Shown here: piece after piece, positions 33,750 through 41,720 of the stretch
Numbering within the stretch: position 1 is the first letter of the stretch
Layout of the letters: every line of letters starts with the position of its first letter
Origin: Acidobacteriota bacterium
GTDB taxonomy: Bacteria; Acidobacteriota; Holophagae; Holophagales; Holophagaceae
DNA length: 64,000 nucleotides
Direction: 5' to 3'
Assembly: GCA_021794095.1 (NCBI GenBank)
Contig: JAJYRN010000005.1
Location: 1-64,000 of the forward strand
Position numbers and translations under genes: made by a program
Notes under the pieces: generated by a model
What the model was told of the DNA's origin: nothing
The model's database searches: none
Seen by the model: the letters and a program-made list of their open reading frames with translations, nothing else

Positions 33750-33795
33750 TTTAATAATAACAATAGTTGAATAAAAAATTTACACCATTGTTACG
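33730..33795 (+). promoter_or_regulatory. AT-rich island with an inverted repeat upstream of the DUF5666 lipoprotein gene
   Basis: This is the most AT-rich stretch of the window (AGTATTAATTTAATAATAAC followed by AATAAAAAATTTACACC). It includes TAACAAT at 33758-33764 and its complement ATTGTTA at 33787-33793, a 7-bp inverted repeat with a 22-bp spacer that could bind a dimeric regulator. TTGCTG (33711) with TAGATC (33733) is a weak box pair. The gene start with AAGGAGG lies at 33860. Confidence 0.4.
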
Positions 33796-33859
33796 ACAGA
33801 TGAAAGGAACGGTCGCCATCCTTGGAACGAACGGGGTTTCCCGGCCAAGGAGGAATGCC

Positions 33860-35065
33860 ATGTCTTCCATCAAACAGGCCCTGATCGCAGGGCTCGGCCT
33901 CCTGCTTCTCACTGCCTGCGGTGGCGCAGGCTCAGCGTCTCCGTCCTCGACGGCCGCCTCCCAGGCGCCTCCGGTGAAGCTGTCCGGCACGGTGTCCGGA
34001 ACCTCCACCGCGCCGACGTTCAATGGCCAGGCCTTGCTGACCACGGGTGCGGTGGTCACGGTGGATGGCGCTCCGGGCACCAGCGCCCAGGTCCAACCGG
34101 GTGTCGTGGTCCAGGGCACTGCCCAGGCCACATCCCAGGGGCTCCAGTTGGAGTCCGCGGATTTGACCCACGAACTGGAAGGCCCGATTGCCAGCCTCGA
34201 TCTGACCGCCTCCAGCTTCGTGGTCCTCGGCAAGACGGTCCATGTGGATGCGTTGACCCAGATCCTGGCGGAGGCTCCCGGGGACGTCCAGACCCCTCTG
34301 ACCCTGGGGGATCTCAAGGTGGGAGATTTCGTCGAGGTCTATGGGGCGGAGAATGCCGATGGCACCGTGCAGGCCAGTCGCGTGGAACGGCCCGTTCCCG
34401 AAGCCAACCAGCAGGACGCCTTCCATGGCACCGTGAGCGCGCTCGATCCGGTGGCGATGACCTTCCAGGCGGGCGGGTTCCTGGTGTCCTACGGCACCGC
34501 CACGGTTCAAGGCACCCTTGCGGATGGCGCCTGGGTGGAGGTTCGTGGCACTGCGTCCGGGACGGCCTTTACGGCGACCGCGGTTACCGTCGAGACACCC
34601 GATGCGGGTGACTCGGAGATGGAACTCTCTGGCCCGATCAGCGGGCTGGATACGGCGGCCAAGACCTTCCTGCTGATGTCCTACAAGGTGGATTACAGCA
34701 CCGCGACGGTGGAGGGAACCCTGGCGGACGGGGCGCAGGTCGAGGTCGAGGGGACGTCGGGACCGGCGGGTTCCCTGACGCTGACGGCCCGGGAGGTCAA
34801 GGTTCAGTTCCCGGAGGCAGGCAGCGGCGACAGCAACCTTGACGTGAGCGGTGTCGTCTCCGCCGTGGATGCCACCGGTGGCACGTTTACCGTCGGCAGC
34901 ACCACCTTCTGGACCGATGCCTCCACCCTCTTCGTGAAGGCGGATGCCCCGGTCACCTTCAGCGCCGTGACCGTGGGTGAAACCGTCGAAGTCCATGCGC
35001 TGAGCAGCCAGACCAATGCCGCGGGACAGGCCTACGCCACGGTGGTGACGGTGGAGGGGAATTGA
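33860..35065 (+). CDS. Lipoprotein with repeated DUF5666 beta domains
   Basis: The 401-residue protein has a lipoprotein signal (ALIAGLGLLLLTACGG; lipobox LTAC, Cys at about 20). A Ser/Thr/Ala linker follows, then at least four tandem DUF5666-type domains: LSGTVSGTSTAP, LEGPIASLDLTASSFVVLG, FHGTVSALDPVAMTFQAGG, LSGPISGLDTAAKTFLLMS and VSGVVSAVDATGGTFTVG. The units repeat a 'xGTLADGAxVEVxGT' motif. AAGGAGGAATGCC gives a strong start. Probably anchored in the outer or inner membrane facing the periplasm; function unknown. The first gene of the window appears to be a relative. Confidence 0.82.
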   Translation: MSSIKQALIAGLGLLLLTACGGAGSASPSSTAASQAPPVKLSGTVSGTSTAPTFNGQALLTTGAVVTVDGAPGTSAQVQPGVVVQGTAQATSQGLQLESADLTHELEGPIASLDLTASSFVVLGKTVHVDALTQILAEAPGDVQTPLTLGDLKVGDFVEVYGAENADGTVQASRVERPVPEANQQDAFHGTVSALDPVAMTFQAGGFLVSYGTATVQGTLADGAWVEVRGTASGTAFTATAVTVETPDAGDSEMELSGPISGLDTAAKTFLLMSYKVDYSTATVEGTLADGAQVEVEGTSGPAGSLTLTAREVKVQFPEAGSGDSNLDVSGVVSAVDATGGTFTVGSTTFWTDASTLFVKADAPVTFSAVTVGETVEVHALSSQTNAAGQAYATVVTVEGN

Positions 35066-35137
35066 GCGGTGGCCTCCACCGGGAGGCTGGAGCTTCCTGC
35101 ATTCCGGTGGGGGCATCACTGCTGATAGCCTGAGTGG

Positions 35138-35824
35138 ATGCCTTTGATCCAGTCATCCGACCTGATCCTTGGGTGCGTCGCAGCCTTTCTCTGCGGCAGC
35201 ATCCCCTTCGGCCTCCTGCTGGTGAAACTCGCCGGCAAGGGGGATGTCCGGGCCCATGGCAGCGGCAACATCGGCGCCACCAATGTCAGCCGCGTGGGCG
35301 GCAAGGGTCTGGGGATCCTCACCCTCCTGCTCGACATCGGCAAGGGTTTCCTGCCGGTATTCCTGGCCCGGCGGGCCGATCTGCCCGTGGATGCGCAGGC
35401 GGCCCTGGCCCTCTGCGCATCCGCGGGCCATATCTTCACGCCCTGGCTGAACTTCAAGGGCGGGAAGGGCGTCGCCACCGCCCTCGGTGCCGCACTGGCC
35501 TTCCGGGCGATGGCGGTGCTGCCCAGCCTGGGTGCCTTCATCCTGCTGCTGGCGGTGTTCCGTTACGTGAGCCTGGGCAGCATCGTCGGCGCTTTGCTGC
35601 TGCCCGTTTCCATGGGCTGGGTTCATGAAACAGTCCATTCCGCAAATTGGTTCGGGGTGCAGATCCAGGCCAGTCTCCGTGAGCAGGATCCCTGGCAGGC
35701 CACCTTCTTCTGGGTGCTCATCGCCCTCGTGGTGGTGGCCAAACACCACGAGAACATCACCCGCTTGTTGAAGGGCACCGAATCGCCGCTCTGGGGCGCC
35801 AAGAAGGGAGAGCCCCGTGGCTAG
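35138..35824 (+). CDS. plsY: Glycerol-3-phosphate acyltransferase PlsY (acyl-phosphate dependent)
   Basis: The 228-residue inner-membrane enzyme transfers acyl from acyl-phosphate to glycerol-3-phosphate. Family motifs: FLCGSIPFGLLLVKLAGKGDVRAHGSGNIGATNVSRVGGKG (short pieces PFGLLL, GSGNIGATN), AGHIFTPWLNFKGGKGVAT, and the C-terminal VVVAKHHENITRLLKGTE. Several hydrophobic segments are present. There is an extra hydrophilic insert near residues 160-190 (HETVHSANWFGVQIQ) compared with a minimal PlsY. The end overlaps the gpsA start by 8 bp: the two enzymes act on the same metabolite. Confidence 0.95.
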   Translation: MPLIQSSDLILGCVAAFLCGSIPFGLLLVKLAGKGDVRAHGSGNIGATNVSRVGGKGLGILTLLLDIGKGFLPVFLARRADLPVDAQAALALCASAGHIFTPWLNFKGGKGVATALGAALAFRAMAVLPSLGAFILLLAVFRYVSLGSIVGALLLPVSMGWVHETVHSANWFGVQIQASLREQDPWQATFFWVLIALVVVAKHHENITRLLKGTESPLWGAKKGEPRG

Positions 35825-36818
35825 GCGTCCCGACATCGGCATCTTCGGCTCCGGCGCCTGGGGCACGGCGCTGGGCCTCACCTGGGCCCGGGCTGGGGCG
35901 GATGTGGTGCTGTGGAGCGCCTTCTCCGAGGAGGTGGCCCAGCTCACCGCAGGGCGCTGCCACCCCCGCCTGAAGGATGCGCCATTCCCCGATTCCCTGA
36001 TGGTGACGGACGATCCGAGCCGTGCCTTCCTGGCGCCACTCTGGATCTCCGCCATGCCCACCCAGGCCACGCCGGAAGCTTGGCGAGGCTTACGGAAGGC
36101 TGCGCCGGCGCCGCCGGAGCTGGTCATTCATGTGAGCAAAGGGATCCTCCAGACCACCCACCAGACGCTGTCCCAGGCACTGGCCGGCGTGCTGGACGTG
36201 CCCGTGGGCGCCCTCTCCGGGCCCACCTTCGCGGACGAAGTGGCCCGGGGGGTGCCGTCCGCCATCGTGCTGGCGCTGCCCCCCGCCGTGCCCGACGTCC
36301 GCGCCCTGGAACTGCAGGCCCAGCTGGCCTCGGAGCGCCTCCGCATCTACCTCAGCCGCGACGTGGTGGGCACGGAGCTGTGTGGCGCGCTCAAGAATGT
36401 GCTGGCCATCGCCGCGGGTCTGGTGGACGGCCTGAAGCTGGGCTACAACGCCCGGGCGGCCCTGATCACCCGGGGGCTGGCCGAGATGGCCCGGCTGGTG
36501 GAAGCCCTCGGCGGGCAAGCCGCCACGGTGATGGGTCTGGCGGGCATGGGCGACCTGTTGCTCACCGCTACGGGGCCCCAGAGCCGCAACCGCACGTTCG
36601 GCGAACGGGTGGGGAAGGGGCAGAGCATCGAGGCCGCCCGGGATGCCCTCGGCGGCCAGGTCATCGAGGGTATGTTCACCACCCAGGCCGCCCTGGCGCT
36701 GGCGGCGGAGGTGGGCGTGGAACTGCCCATCGCCACCGAGGTCCAGCGGCTGCTGAACGGCGAGGCGCCCCAGGAAGCCGTGCGCCGCCTCATGACCCGT
36801 TCCCTGAAGTCCGAGTAG
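35817..36818 (+). CDS. gpsA: NAD(P)-dependent glycerol-3-phosphate dehydrogenase (GTG start)
   Basis: The 333-residue enzyme reduces dihydroxyacetone phosphate to glycerol-3-phosphate for phospholipids. It has GSGAWGTALGLTWARAG for the dinucleotide, MPTQATPEAWRG, ISKGI-like HVSKGILQTT, LSGPTFADEVARGVPSA, the catalytic Lys in LCGALKNVLAIAAG, and GLAGMGDLLLTATGPQSRNR. The GTG at 35817 lies inside plsY and follows AAGGGAGAGCCCC, which supports translational coupling. An in-frame ATG start upstream is not available. Confidence 0.95.
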   Translation: MARRPDIGIFGSGAWGTALGLTWARAGADVVLWSAFSEEVAQLTAGRCHPRLKDAPFPDSLMVTDDPSRAFLAPLWISAMPTQATPEAWRGLRKAAPAPPELVIHVSKGILQTTHQTLSQALAGVLDVPVGALSGPTFADEVARGVPSAIVLALPPAVPDVRALELQAQLASERLRIYLSRDVVGTELCGALKNVLAIAAGLVDGLKLGYNARAALITRGLAEMARLVEALGGQAATVMGLAGMGDLLLTATGPQSRNRTFGERVGKGQSIEAARDALGGQVIEGMFTTQAALALAAEVGVELPIATEVQRLLNGEAPQEAVRRLMTRSLKSE

Positions 36819-36876
36819 CGGCATGCGCCCCGTGGCCCGTGCCGCCCCGGCCCGCTGGTTCCCCTGAGGGCGAGTC

Positions 36877-38484
36877 GTGCGCCGCCGCTGGGCGCTTGCC
36901 GCCGTTCTCGTTGCCAGCCGTCTGACGGCGGCGCCCACCTGGGAGGCCCTCGAAGCCCGGGGCGCGCGACTCAGCGCGGTCGAGATCCGCATCCAGAACG
37001 TCTTCAATCTGGCGGATCCCGTCCAGGACACCTGGGTGGGCCGGCTGGCCAATGCCCTGCACATCCGCACCCGCGAAGGCGTCATCCGGCGGATGATCCC
37101 CTTCAAACCCGGCGACCGGGTGGATGCGCGGCGCATCCATGAAGTGGAACGGGAACTCCGCTCCTATCGCTTCATCAAGGACGCCCACATTGATCCCGTC
37201 CAGCGGCCCGATGGCACCGTGGCCGCAGTGGTGAATGTGCGGGATGCCTGGACCCTCAAGGCGAGCGCGGGCTACAGCCGGGTAGGGGGGCAGGATTCCT
37301 GGGGCTTCGGCCTCCAGGACCGGAATCTGCTCGGCTCCGGCAAATTCCTGAGCCTGCACCACGACCGGAATCCCCTTCAGCAGAGCACCACTTTCCGCTA
37401 CGAGGATCCGCAGCTTCTCGGCAGCCATTGGACCCTGGCGGCCGGGTACCGCAGCCTTTCCGACGGCAAGGCCCGGAGCCTGGATATCGGCCGGCCATTC
37501 TATCTGCTGGACACCCCCTGGTCCGCATCGCTGTCCGTCGCGGACAGTCAATCCACCCTCCGCATCTACGACCGCCAGGGCCTCATCTTTTCCGCCCCGA
37601 GTGACACCTCGCAGGGCTCCGTGGGCATGGCCTGGCTCGTGCGTCTGCGAGAGGCGTCCGCCCTGCGCCTGGGCTTCCAGGTGGAGGCCTCCGACCAGCG
37701 GTACGGAGCGCTGCTGACGGGCACTCCGGCGCCCGGAACGCGTGTACCGGATCTTTCGCCGCGCCGCCTGCGCGGGCCCTCGCTCACCGTGTCCTGGATC
37801 CAGGACCAGTTCCGCACCTTCCGGGATCTCCAGGGCATGGACACGCCCGAGGATTACGATCTGGGGTGGTCCGGCTCAGGCGCGCTTGGCCTCTACAGCC
37901 GGGCCTGGGGTTCCACGGGCACGGGCCCCTTCGGCCGGTTGTTCCTGGCCAAGGGCTGGGCCTTCAGCCCGAAGACCCTCCTGCTGGGCCAGGCCAGCGC
38001 CTCCGGGCGGTACCTGGATGGCCGTCTGGCCAATGCCCTGGGGAACCTCACCTTGTCAGGCTATGCCTGGAACTGGCCCCACCAAGTGCTCGCCGGGAAC
38101 CTCATGGTGGATGTCGCGGCACGGGCCGATCCGGAAAACCTCTTGAATCTCGGTGGCCAGGAGGGGCTGCGCGGCTATCCCAACTTCATGGATCTGGGCG
38201 ACCGCCGCTGGATCGCCAGCATCGAGGACCGGATCCTCACGGAGTGGCGCTGGCTGGGCATGCTCCGGGCCGGGTTTGTGGTGTACGCAGATGCGGGGGC
38301 CATCCGGCGTCTGGATGGCACGGGCTGGACGCGCACCCGCTCGGACGTGGGCGCCGGGTTGCGCTTCGGTGATCTCAAGAGCAGCCTCGGCCGCGTGGTG
38401 CTTCTCACTGTGTCAGTGCCCCTGGCGCGGGAACCCGGCCAGGACCGCTACCAGGTGCTGGTGGGCAACACCGTGAGGTTCTGA
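36877..38484 (+). CDS. POTRA / BamA-TamA-like outer-membrane barrel protein (GTG start)
   Basis: The 535-residue protein has a short signal peptide (RRRWALAAVLVASRLTAAP). One POTRA-like domain spans about residues 35-120 (FKPGDRVDARRIHEVERELR, SYRFIKDAHIDPVQRPDGTV, NVRDAWTL). A long beta-barrel follows and ends in Phe (LVGNTVRF). Barrel words such as GFGLQDRNLLGSGKF and GGQEGLRGYPN (like the BamA/TamA/ShlB family RGY motif) support an outer-membrane role in protein or lipid insertion. It is much shorter than BamA (5 POTRA). It follows gpsA by 58 bp, starting with GAGGGCGAGTC. Confidence 0.8.
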   Translation: MRRRWALAAVLVASRLTAAPTWEALEARGARLSAVEIRIQNVFNLADPVQDTWVGRLANALHIRTREGVIRRMIPFKPGDRVDARRIHEVERELRSYRFIKDAHIDPVQRPDGTVAAVVNVRDAWTLKASAGYSRVGGQDSWGFGLQDRNLLGSGKFLSLHHDRNPLQQSTTFRYEDPQLLGSHWTLAAGYRSLSDGKARSLDIGRPFYLLDTPWSASLSVADSQSTLRIYDRQGLIFSAPSDTSQGSVGMAWLVRLREASALRLGFQVEASDQRYGALLTGTPAPGTRVPDLSPRRLRGPSLTVSWIQDQFRTFRDLQGMDTPEDYDLGWSGSGALGLYSRAWGSTGTGPFGRLFLAKGWAFSPKTLLLGQASASGRYLDGRLANALGNLTLSGYAWNWPHQVLAGNLMVDVAARADPENLLNLGGQEGLRGYPNFMDLGDRRWIASIEDRILTEWRWLGMLRAGFVVYADAGAIRRLDGTGWTRTRSDVGAGLRFGDLKSSLGRVVLLTVSVPLAREPGQDRYQVLVGNTVRF

Positions 38485-38531
38485 AGGGGGGCCTCCGCCT
38501 GATAGACTGTCCGTTCTGCATTGGAGACCCC

Positions 38532-39584
38532 ATGAAGGTCCTGATCCTTGGCGTCAATGGCTTCATCGGCTCCCACCTGGTGGGCCGCATCCTCCGCGAT
38601 ACGGACTGGGAGGTCTTCGGGCTGGACCTGGGCACGAACAAGGTGGAGGAGCACCTCGGAAACCCCCGGTTCCACTTCGTCGAGGGCGACGTCACCATCT
38701 CCAAGGAGTGGATCGAGTACCACATCAAGAAGTGCGATGTGGTGCTGCCTCTGGTGGCCATCGCCACGCCCAAGGTCTATGTCACGGACCCGCTGCGCGT
38801 CTTCGAGCTGGACTTCGAGGAGAACCTCCGCGTCGTCCGTCAGTGCGTGAAATACAAGAAGCGGGTGGTCTTCCCCAGCACTTCCGAGGTCTACGGCATG
38901 TGCCCGGACGCGGAGTTCGACGAGCACGAGTCGCCCCTGGTGACGGGCCCGATCCCCATGAACCGCTGGATCTACAGCACCAGCAAGCAGCTGCTGGACC
39001 GCGTGATCTGGGCCTACGGCTTCCAGCACGGCCTGAAGTTCACCCTCTTCCGCCCCTTCAACTGGATGGGCCCCAAGCTGGACAGCCTGAACACCGCCAA
39101 GGAGGGCAGCTCCCGCCTCGTCACCCAGTTCAGCTGGAACCTGTTCAACGGCGAGCCCCTGCACCTGGTGGACGGCGGCACGGCCCGCCGCTGTTTCATT
39201 GATGTGGAAGACGCCATGGATGGGCTCATGTCCGTCCTGCGCAACGAAGGCGGCAAGGCCGACGGCCAGATCTTCAACATCGGGAACCCCGCCAACGACT
39301 ACAGCGTCCGCGAGATCGCCGAGATGATGATCGCCATCTGGAAGGATCATCCCTTCCGCAAGGAGCGCGGCATCCCCGAAGGCCGCATGGTGGAGACCGG
39401 CAGCGGCGAGTTCTACGGCAAGGGCTACCAGGACGTCGCCCGCCGCACCCCCAGCATCAAGCGCATGCAGGCCACCTTCGGCTTCGAGCCCAAGGTGTCC
39501 ATGACGGATTCGCTGCGGAAGGCCATTGATTTCTTCGTCGAGGAGCACAAGGCCCTCGAGAAGGTGGTCGAGACCGAGGGCTGA
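38532..39584 (+). CDS. NAD-dependent UDP-sugar decarboxylase/epimerase, ArnA C-terminal-domain type
   Basis: The 350-residue SDR enzyme resembles the dehydrogenase half of ArnA, which turns UDP-glucuronate into UDP-4-keto-pentose. Seen: LGVNGFIGSHLVGRIL, the acceptor-sensing FPSTSEVYGMCPD, catalytic YSTSKQLLDR (Tyr-x-x-x-Lys), FRPFNWMGPKLD and the late RTPSIKRMQATFGFEP. The ArnA-type Ser/Glu site residues were not checked one by one. The formyltransferase half of ArnA is absent, so it may be a stand-alone UDP-4-keto-pentose/UDP-xylose synthase. Downstream ArnT-like and ArnE-like genes support an envelope-sugar role. Confidence 0.88.
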   Translation: MKVLILGVNGFIGSHLVGRILRDTDWEVFGLDLGTNKVEEHLGNPRFHFVEGDVTISKEWIEYHIKKCDVVLPLVAIATPKVYVTDPLRVFELDFEENLRVVRQCVKYKKRVVFPSTSEVYGMCPDAEFDEHESPLVTGPIPMNRWIYSTSKQLLDRVIWAYGFQHGLKFTLFRPFNWMGPKLDSLNTAKEGSSRLVTQFSWNLFNGEPLHLVDGGTARRCFIDVEDAMDGLMSVLRNEGGKADGQIFNIGNPANDYSVREIAEMMIAIWKDHPFRKERGIPEGRMVETGSGEFYGKGYQDVARRTPSIKRMQATFGFEPKVSMTDSLRKAIDFFVEEHKALEKVVETEG

Positions 39585-39600
39585 GCAACCGGGGCGCTTG

Positions 39601-39667
39601 AACCAGGAAGACCACGAAGACCACGACATGGATCGGATGGCTTCGTGGTCTTCCCGTCTTCGCGGTT
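39601..39667. repeat. Mirrored CACGAAGAC-type repeat 3' of the ArnA-like gene
   Basis: The left arm (AACCAGGAAGACCACGAAGA from 39601) and the right arm (CTTCGTGGTCTTCCCGTCTT to 39667) form an imperfect inverted repeat with about 13 bp between the arms. It begins 16 bp after the stop codon and ends about 20 bp before the next start, inside an otherwise co-directional set. Confidence 0.75.
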
Positions 39668-39688
39668 GATGTTTTCAAGGTGGCACGC

Positions 39689-41386
39689 ATGACACGACGC
39701 GAACGCTGGACCCTGATCCTGATCTGGCTGGGGCTGGGTCTGCTTCCGCTCTTCGTGCGGCCCCTGTGGGAGCCGGACGAGGCGCGCTACGCGGAGATCC
39801 CGCGCGAGATGCTGGCCACGGGCGACTGGCTGACGCCGCACCTGAACGGGGTGCTCTACTTCGAGAAGCCCGCCTTCCAGTACTGGCTGTCGGCCATCAG
39901 CATGAAGCTGTTCGGCGTGCATGCCTGGGCGGCGCGCCTGCCCCTGGCGTTGGCTGCAGCCGTGATGCTCTGGGCGGCCTGGCGGCTGGCGAAGCGACTT
40001 GGGGCCCGGCGTCCCGTCTGGGCTGCCTTCATGGCCGCGACCTGTCTGCTGGGGTTCCTGGTGGGCCAGATCCTCACGCTGGATGCGCTCTTCAGCGCCC
40101 TGGTGGTCGCCTCCCTGGTGGCCACGCTGGAGGCGGTGGCCGCCCGGATGGAGGAACGTCCCGCCCTGGCCTGGACCCTGGGCGCGTTCACCCTGATGGC
40201 CGCGGCCTTCCTGACCAAGGGGGTGGCGGCCCTGGCGCTCCTCGGCCCCGCGCTGGTGGGCTCGCTCGCCTTCGTGAAAGGCCGTCCCGCATTGAAGAAG
40301 GCTGTGCTCGCCACCGCCTTCAATCCCTGGGGCTGGCTGCTGGGGACGCTTTTGACGGCGCCCTGGTTCGTGGCGGTGGATCGCGCCAATCCTGGTTACG
40401 CCTGGTTCTTCTTCATCCACGAACACATCGCGCGGTTCGCCACCACGGAGGCCCAACGGCAGGGGGCCCACAACTGGATCCTGGACAAGCTCTACTTCGT
40501 GGGCATTCTCGGCATCGGCCTGCTGCCCTGGCTGTCCGCCTCCGTGCTGGGGCTCCGCCGCGCCTGGACCTTCCTGGGGCGGCGCGGGCCCCAGGCGGAG
40601 GATGGCGGCTACGCCCGCTGGGCCGTGGGCGCCACCCTGCTGACCATCCTTTGGACGTTCTTCTTCTTCAGCATCTCTCACTCCAAATTGCCCCCCTACA
40701 TCCTGCCGGTAGTGATCCCCCTCGCCGCCCTGGCCTGCGTGTTCGAGCGTGAAGGCCAGGAGGGCAGGGCCCTCGCCCGCATGGGCAAGGAACTGGGCGT
40801 GCTGGCCCTGCTCCTGCTGGGGGCAGGCTTGGCCTTCTCCCGGAACCCGGCGGGCGGGTTTGGCTGGATTCTCGCCCTGGCGGCGGCCTTCGCCCTGCTG
40901 GCGCTCTGGGCCCATCGGCCGGGCACGTTGACGGGTTCGGGCTGGAAGGTGCTCACGGGGCCCCGCCTGATGCTGGGCCTGAGCGCGGCGCTCTGGCTGC
41001 TGGTCCTCGCGGCCCAGGCCACGGCGGGCCCCGGGAAATCCGTGGCGGATCTGGTGCGCAGCGCGCCACCCGATGCCCAGTGGATCAGTCTGGGCAGCTA
41101 CCACCAGGGCATCCCCTTCTATGCCCGCACCCGTTGTGTGGTGGTGGCGGGCACGGGGGAACTGGCCTATGGCCGCGATCATCTCGGGGCAGCCGCCGGG
41201 CGCTGGTTCAACGACGATCCCGCCGCCCTGAACGGCCTCGCGGACCAGCTGCGGGCGGAGGATCCCCGCCGCCCCGTGCTGGTGTTGGCCACCCCGGGCG
41301 CTTGGAAGCATCTGCCCGAGTCCATCCGGGCGGGCTGGATTGAAGTCCGGCGCAGCCCCGCAGGCGTGCTGGCGCAGCGGAAGTAG
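39689..41386 (+). CDS. ArnT-like membrane glycosyltransferase (1)
   Basis: The 565-residue polytopic membrane protein of the ArnT/PMT family (GT83-like) begins with the periplasmic first-loop motif LWEPDEARYAEIPREMLATG, where the Asp-Glu pair is catalytic in ArnT, and the following WLTPHLNGVLYFEKPAFQYW. About 11-12 hydrophobic helices and a C-terminal soluble domain (RTRCVVVAGTGELAYGRDHL) follow. It should move a sugar from an undecaprenyl-phosphate carrier to lipid A or another lipid/protein acceptor. ATG 39689 follows AAGGTGG; a GTG at 39680 in frame is an alternative. Confidence 0.88.
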   Translation: MTRRERWTLILIWLGLGLLPLFVRPLWEPDEARYAEIPREMLATGDWLTPHLNGVLYFEKPAFQYWLSAISMKLFGVHAWAARLPLALAAAVMLWAAWRLAKRLGARRPVWAAFMAATCLLGFLVGQILTLDALFSALVVASLVATLEAVAARMEERPALAWTLGAFTLMAAAFLTKGVAALALLGPALVGSLAFVKGRPALKKAVLATAFNPWGWLLGTLLTAPWFVAVDRANPGYAWFFFIHEHIARFATTEAQRQGAHNWILDKLYFVGILGIGLLPWLSASVLGLRRAWTFLGRRGPQAEDGGYARWAVGATLLTILWTFFFFSISHSKLPPYILPVVIPLAALACVFEREGQEGRALARMGKELGVLALLLLGAGLAFSRNPAGGFGWILALAAAFALLALWAHRPGTLTGSGWKVLTGPRLMLGLSAALWLLVLAAQATAGPGKSVADLVRSAPPDAQWISLGSYHQGIPFYARTRCVVVAGTGELAYGRDHLGAAAGRWFNDDPAALNGLADQLRAEDPRRPVLVLATPGAWKHLPESIRAGWIEVRRSPAGVLAQRK

Positions 41387-41392
41387 GCTCGA

Positions 41393-41668
41393 CTACTTCT
41401 TGAAGGCCTTTTTGATGCCGTGGCCGGCTTCCTTGGCGCCCTTGGCAATGCCTTTGCCGGCCGTCTTGGCGCCCTTGCCGATGGCCTTCCCGCCTTCCTT
41501 GGCCACATGCCCGATGGCCTCGCCACCTTCCTTGGCCGCATGGCCGATGGCTTTACCGGCCTTCTTCACATCCTGCCCAACTTCGTGGGCCGCCTGCTTG
41601 ATGTCCTGCTTCACGTGGGCCTCCCCGGGGGAGGCGAGCAGGGCGAGGGAAAGGAGGGCACCGACCAT
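41393..41668 (-). CDS. Small exported protein of five 11-residue repeats
   Basis: The 91-residue protein starts with a signal peptide (MVGALLSLALLASPGEA). Near the C-terminus it consists of five exact 11-mers in a row: KKAGKAIGHAA, KEGGEAIGHVA, KEGGKAIGKGA, KTAGKGIAKGA, KEAGHGIKKAF. The consensus is K-x-x-G-x-[AG]-I-x-x-[GA]-[AF]. Such hendecads form amphipathic helices in LEA-3 and apolipoprotein-like proteins. It is very basic and glycine-rich. The gene lies antisense between two ArnT-like genes and has TAGAAT close to its ATG, so the message may be nearly leaderless. Function unknown. Confidence 0.72.
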   Translation of the reverse strand: MVGALLSLALLASPGEAHVKQDIKQAAHEVGQDVKKAGKAIGHAAKEGGEAIGHVAKEGGKAIGKGAKTAGKGIAKGAKEAGHGIKKAFKK

Positions 41669-41720
41669 GCTTCCATTCTAGGCCCTTTGGGAAACGGCGC
41701 TCCCCGGTGAAGATGGGGGC

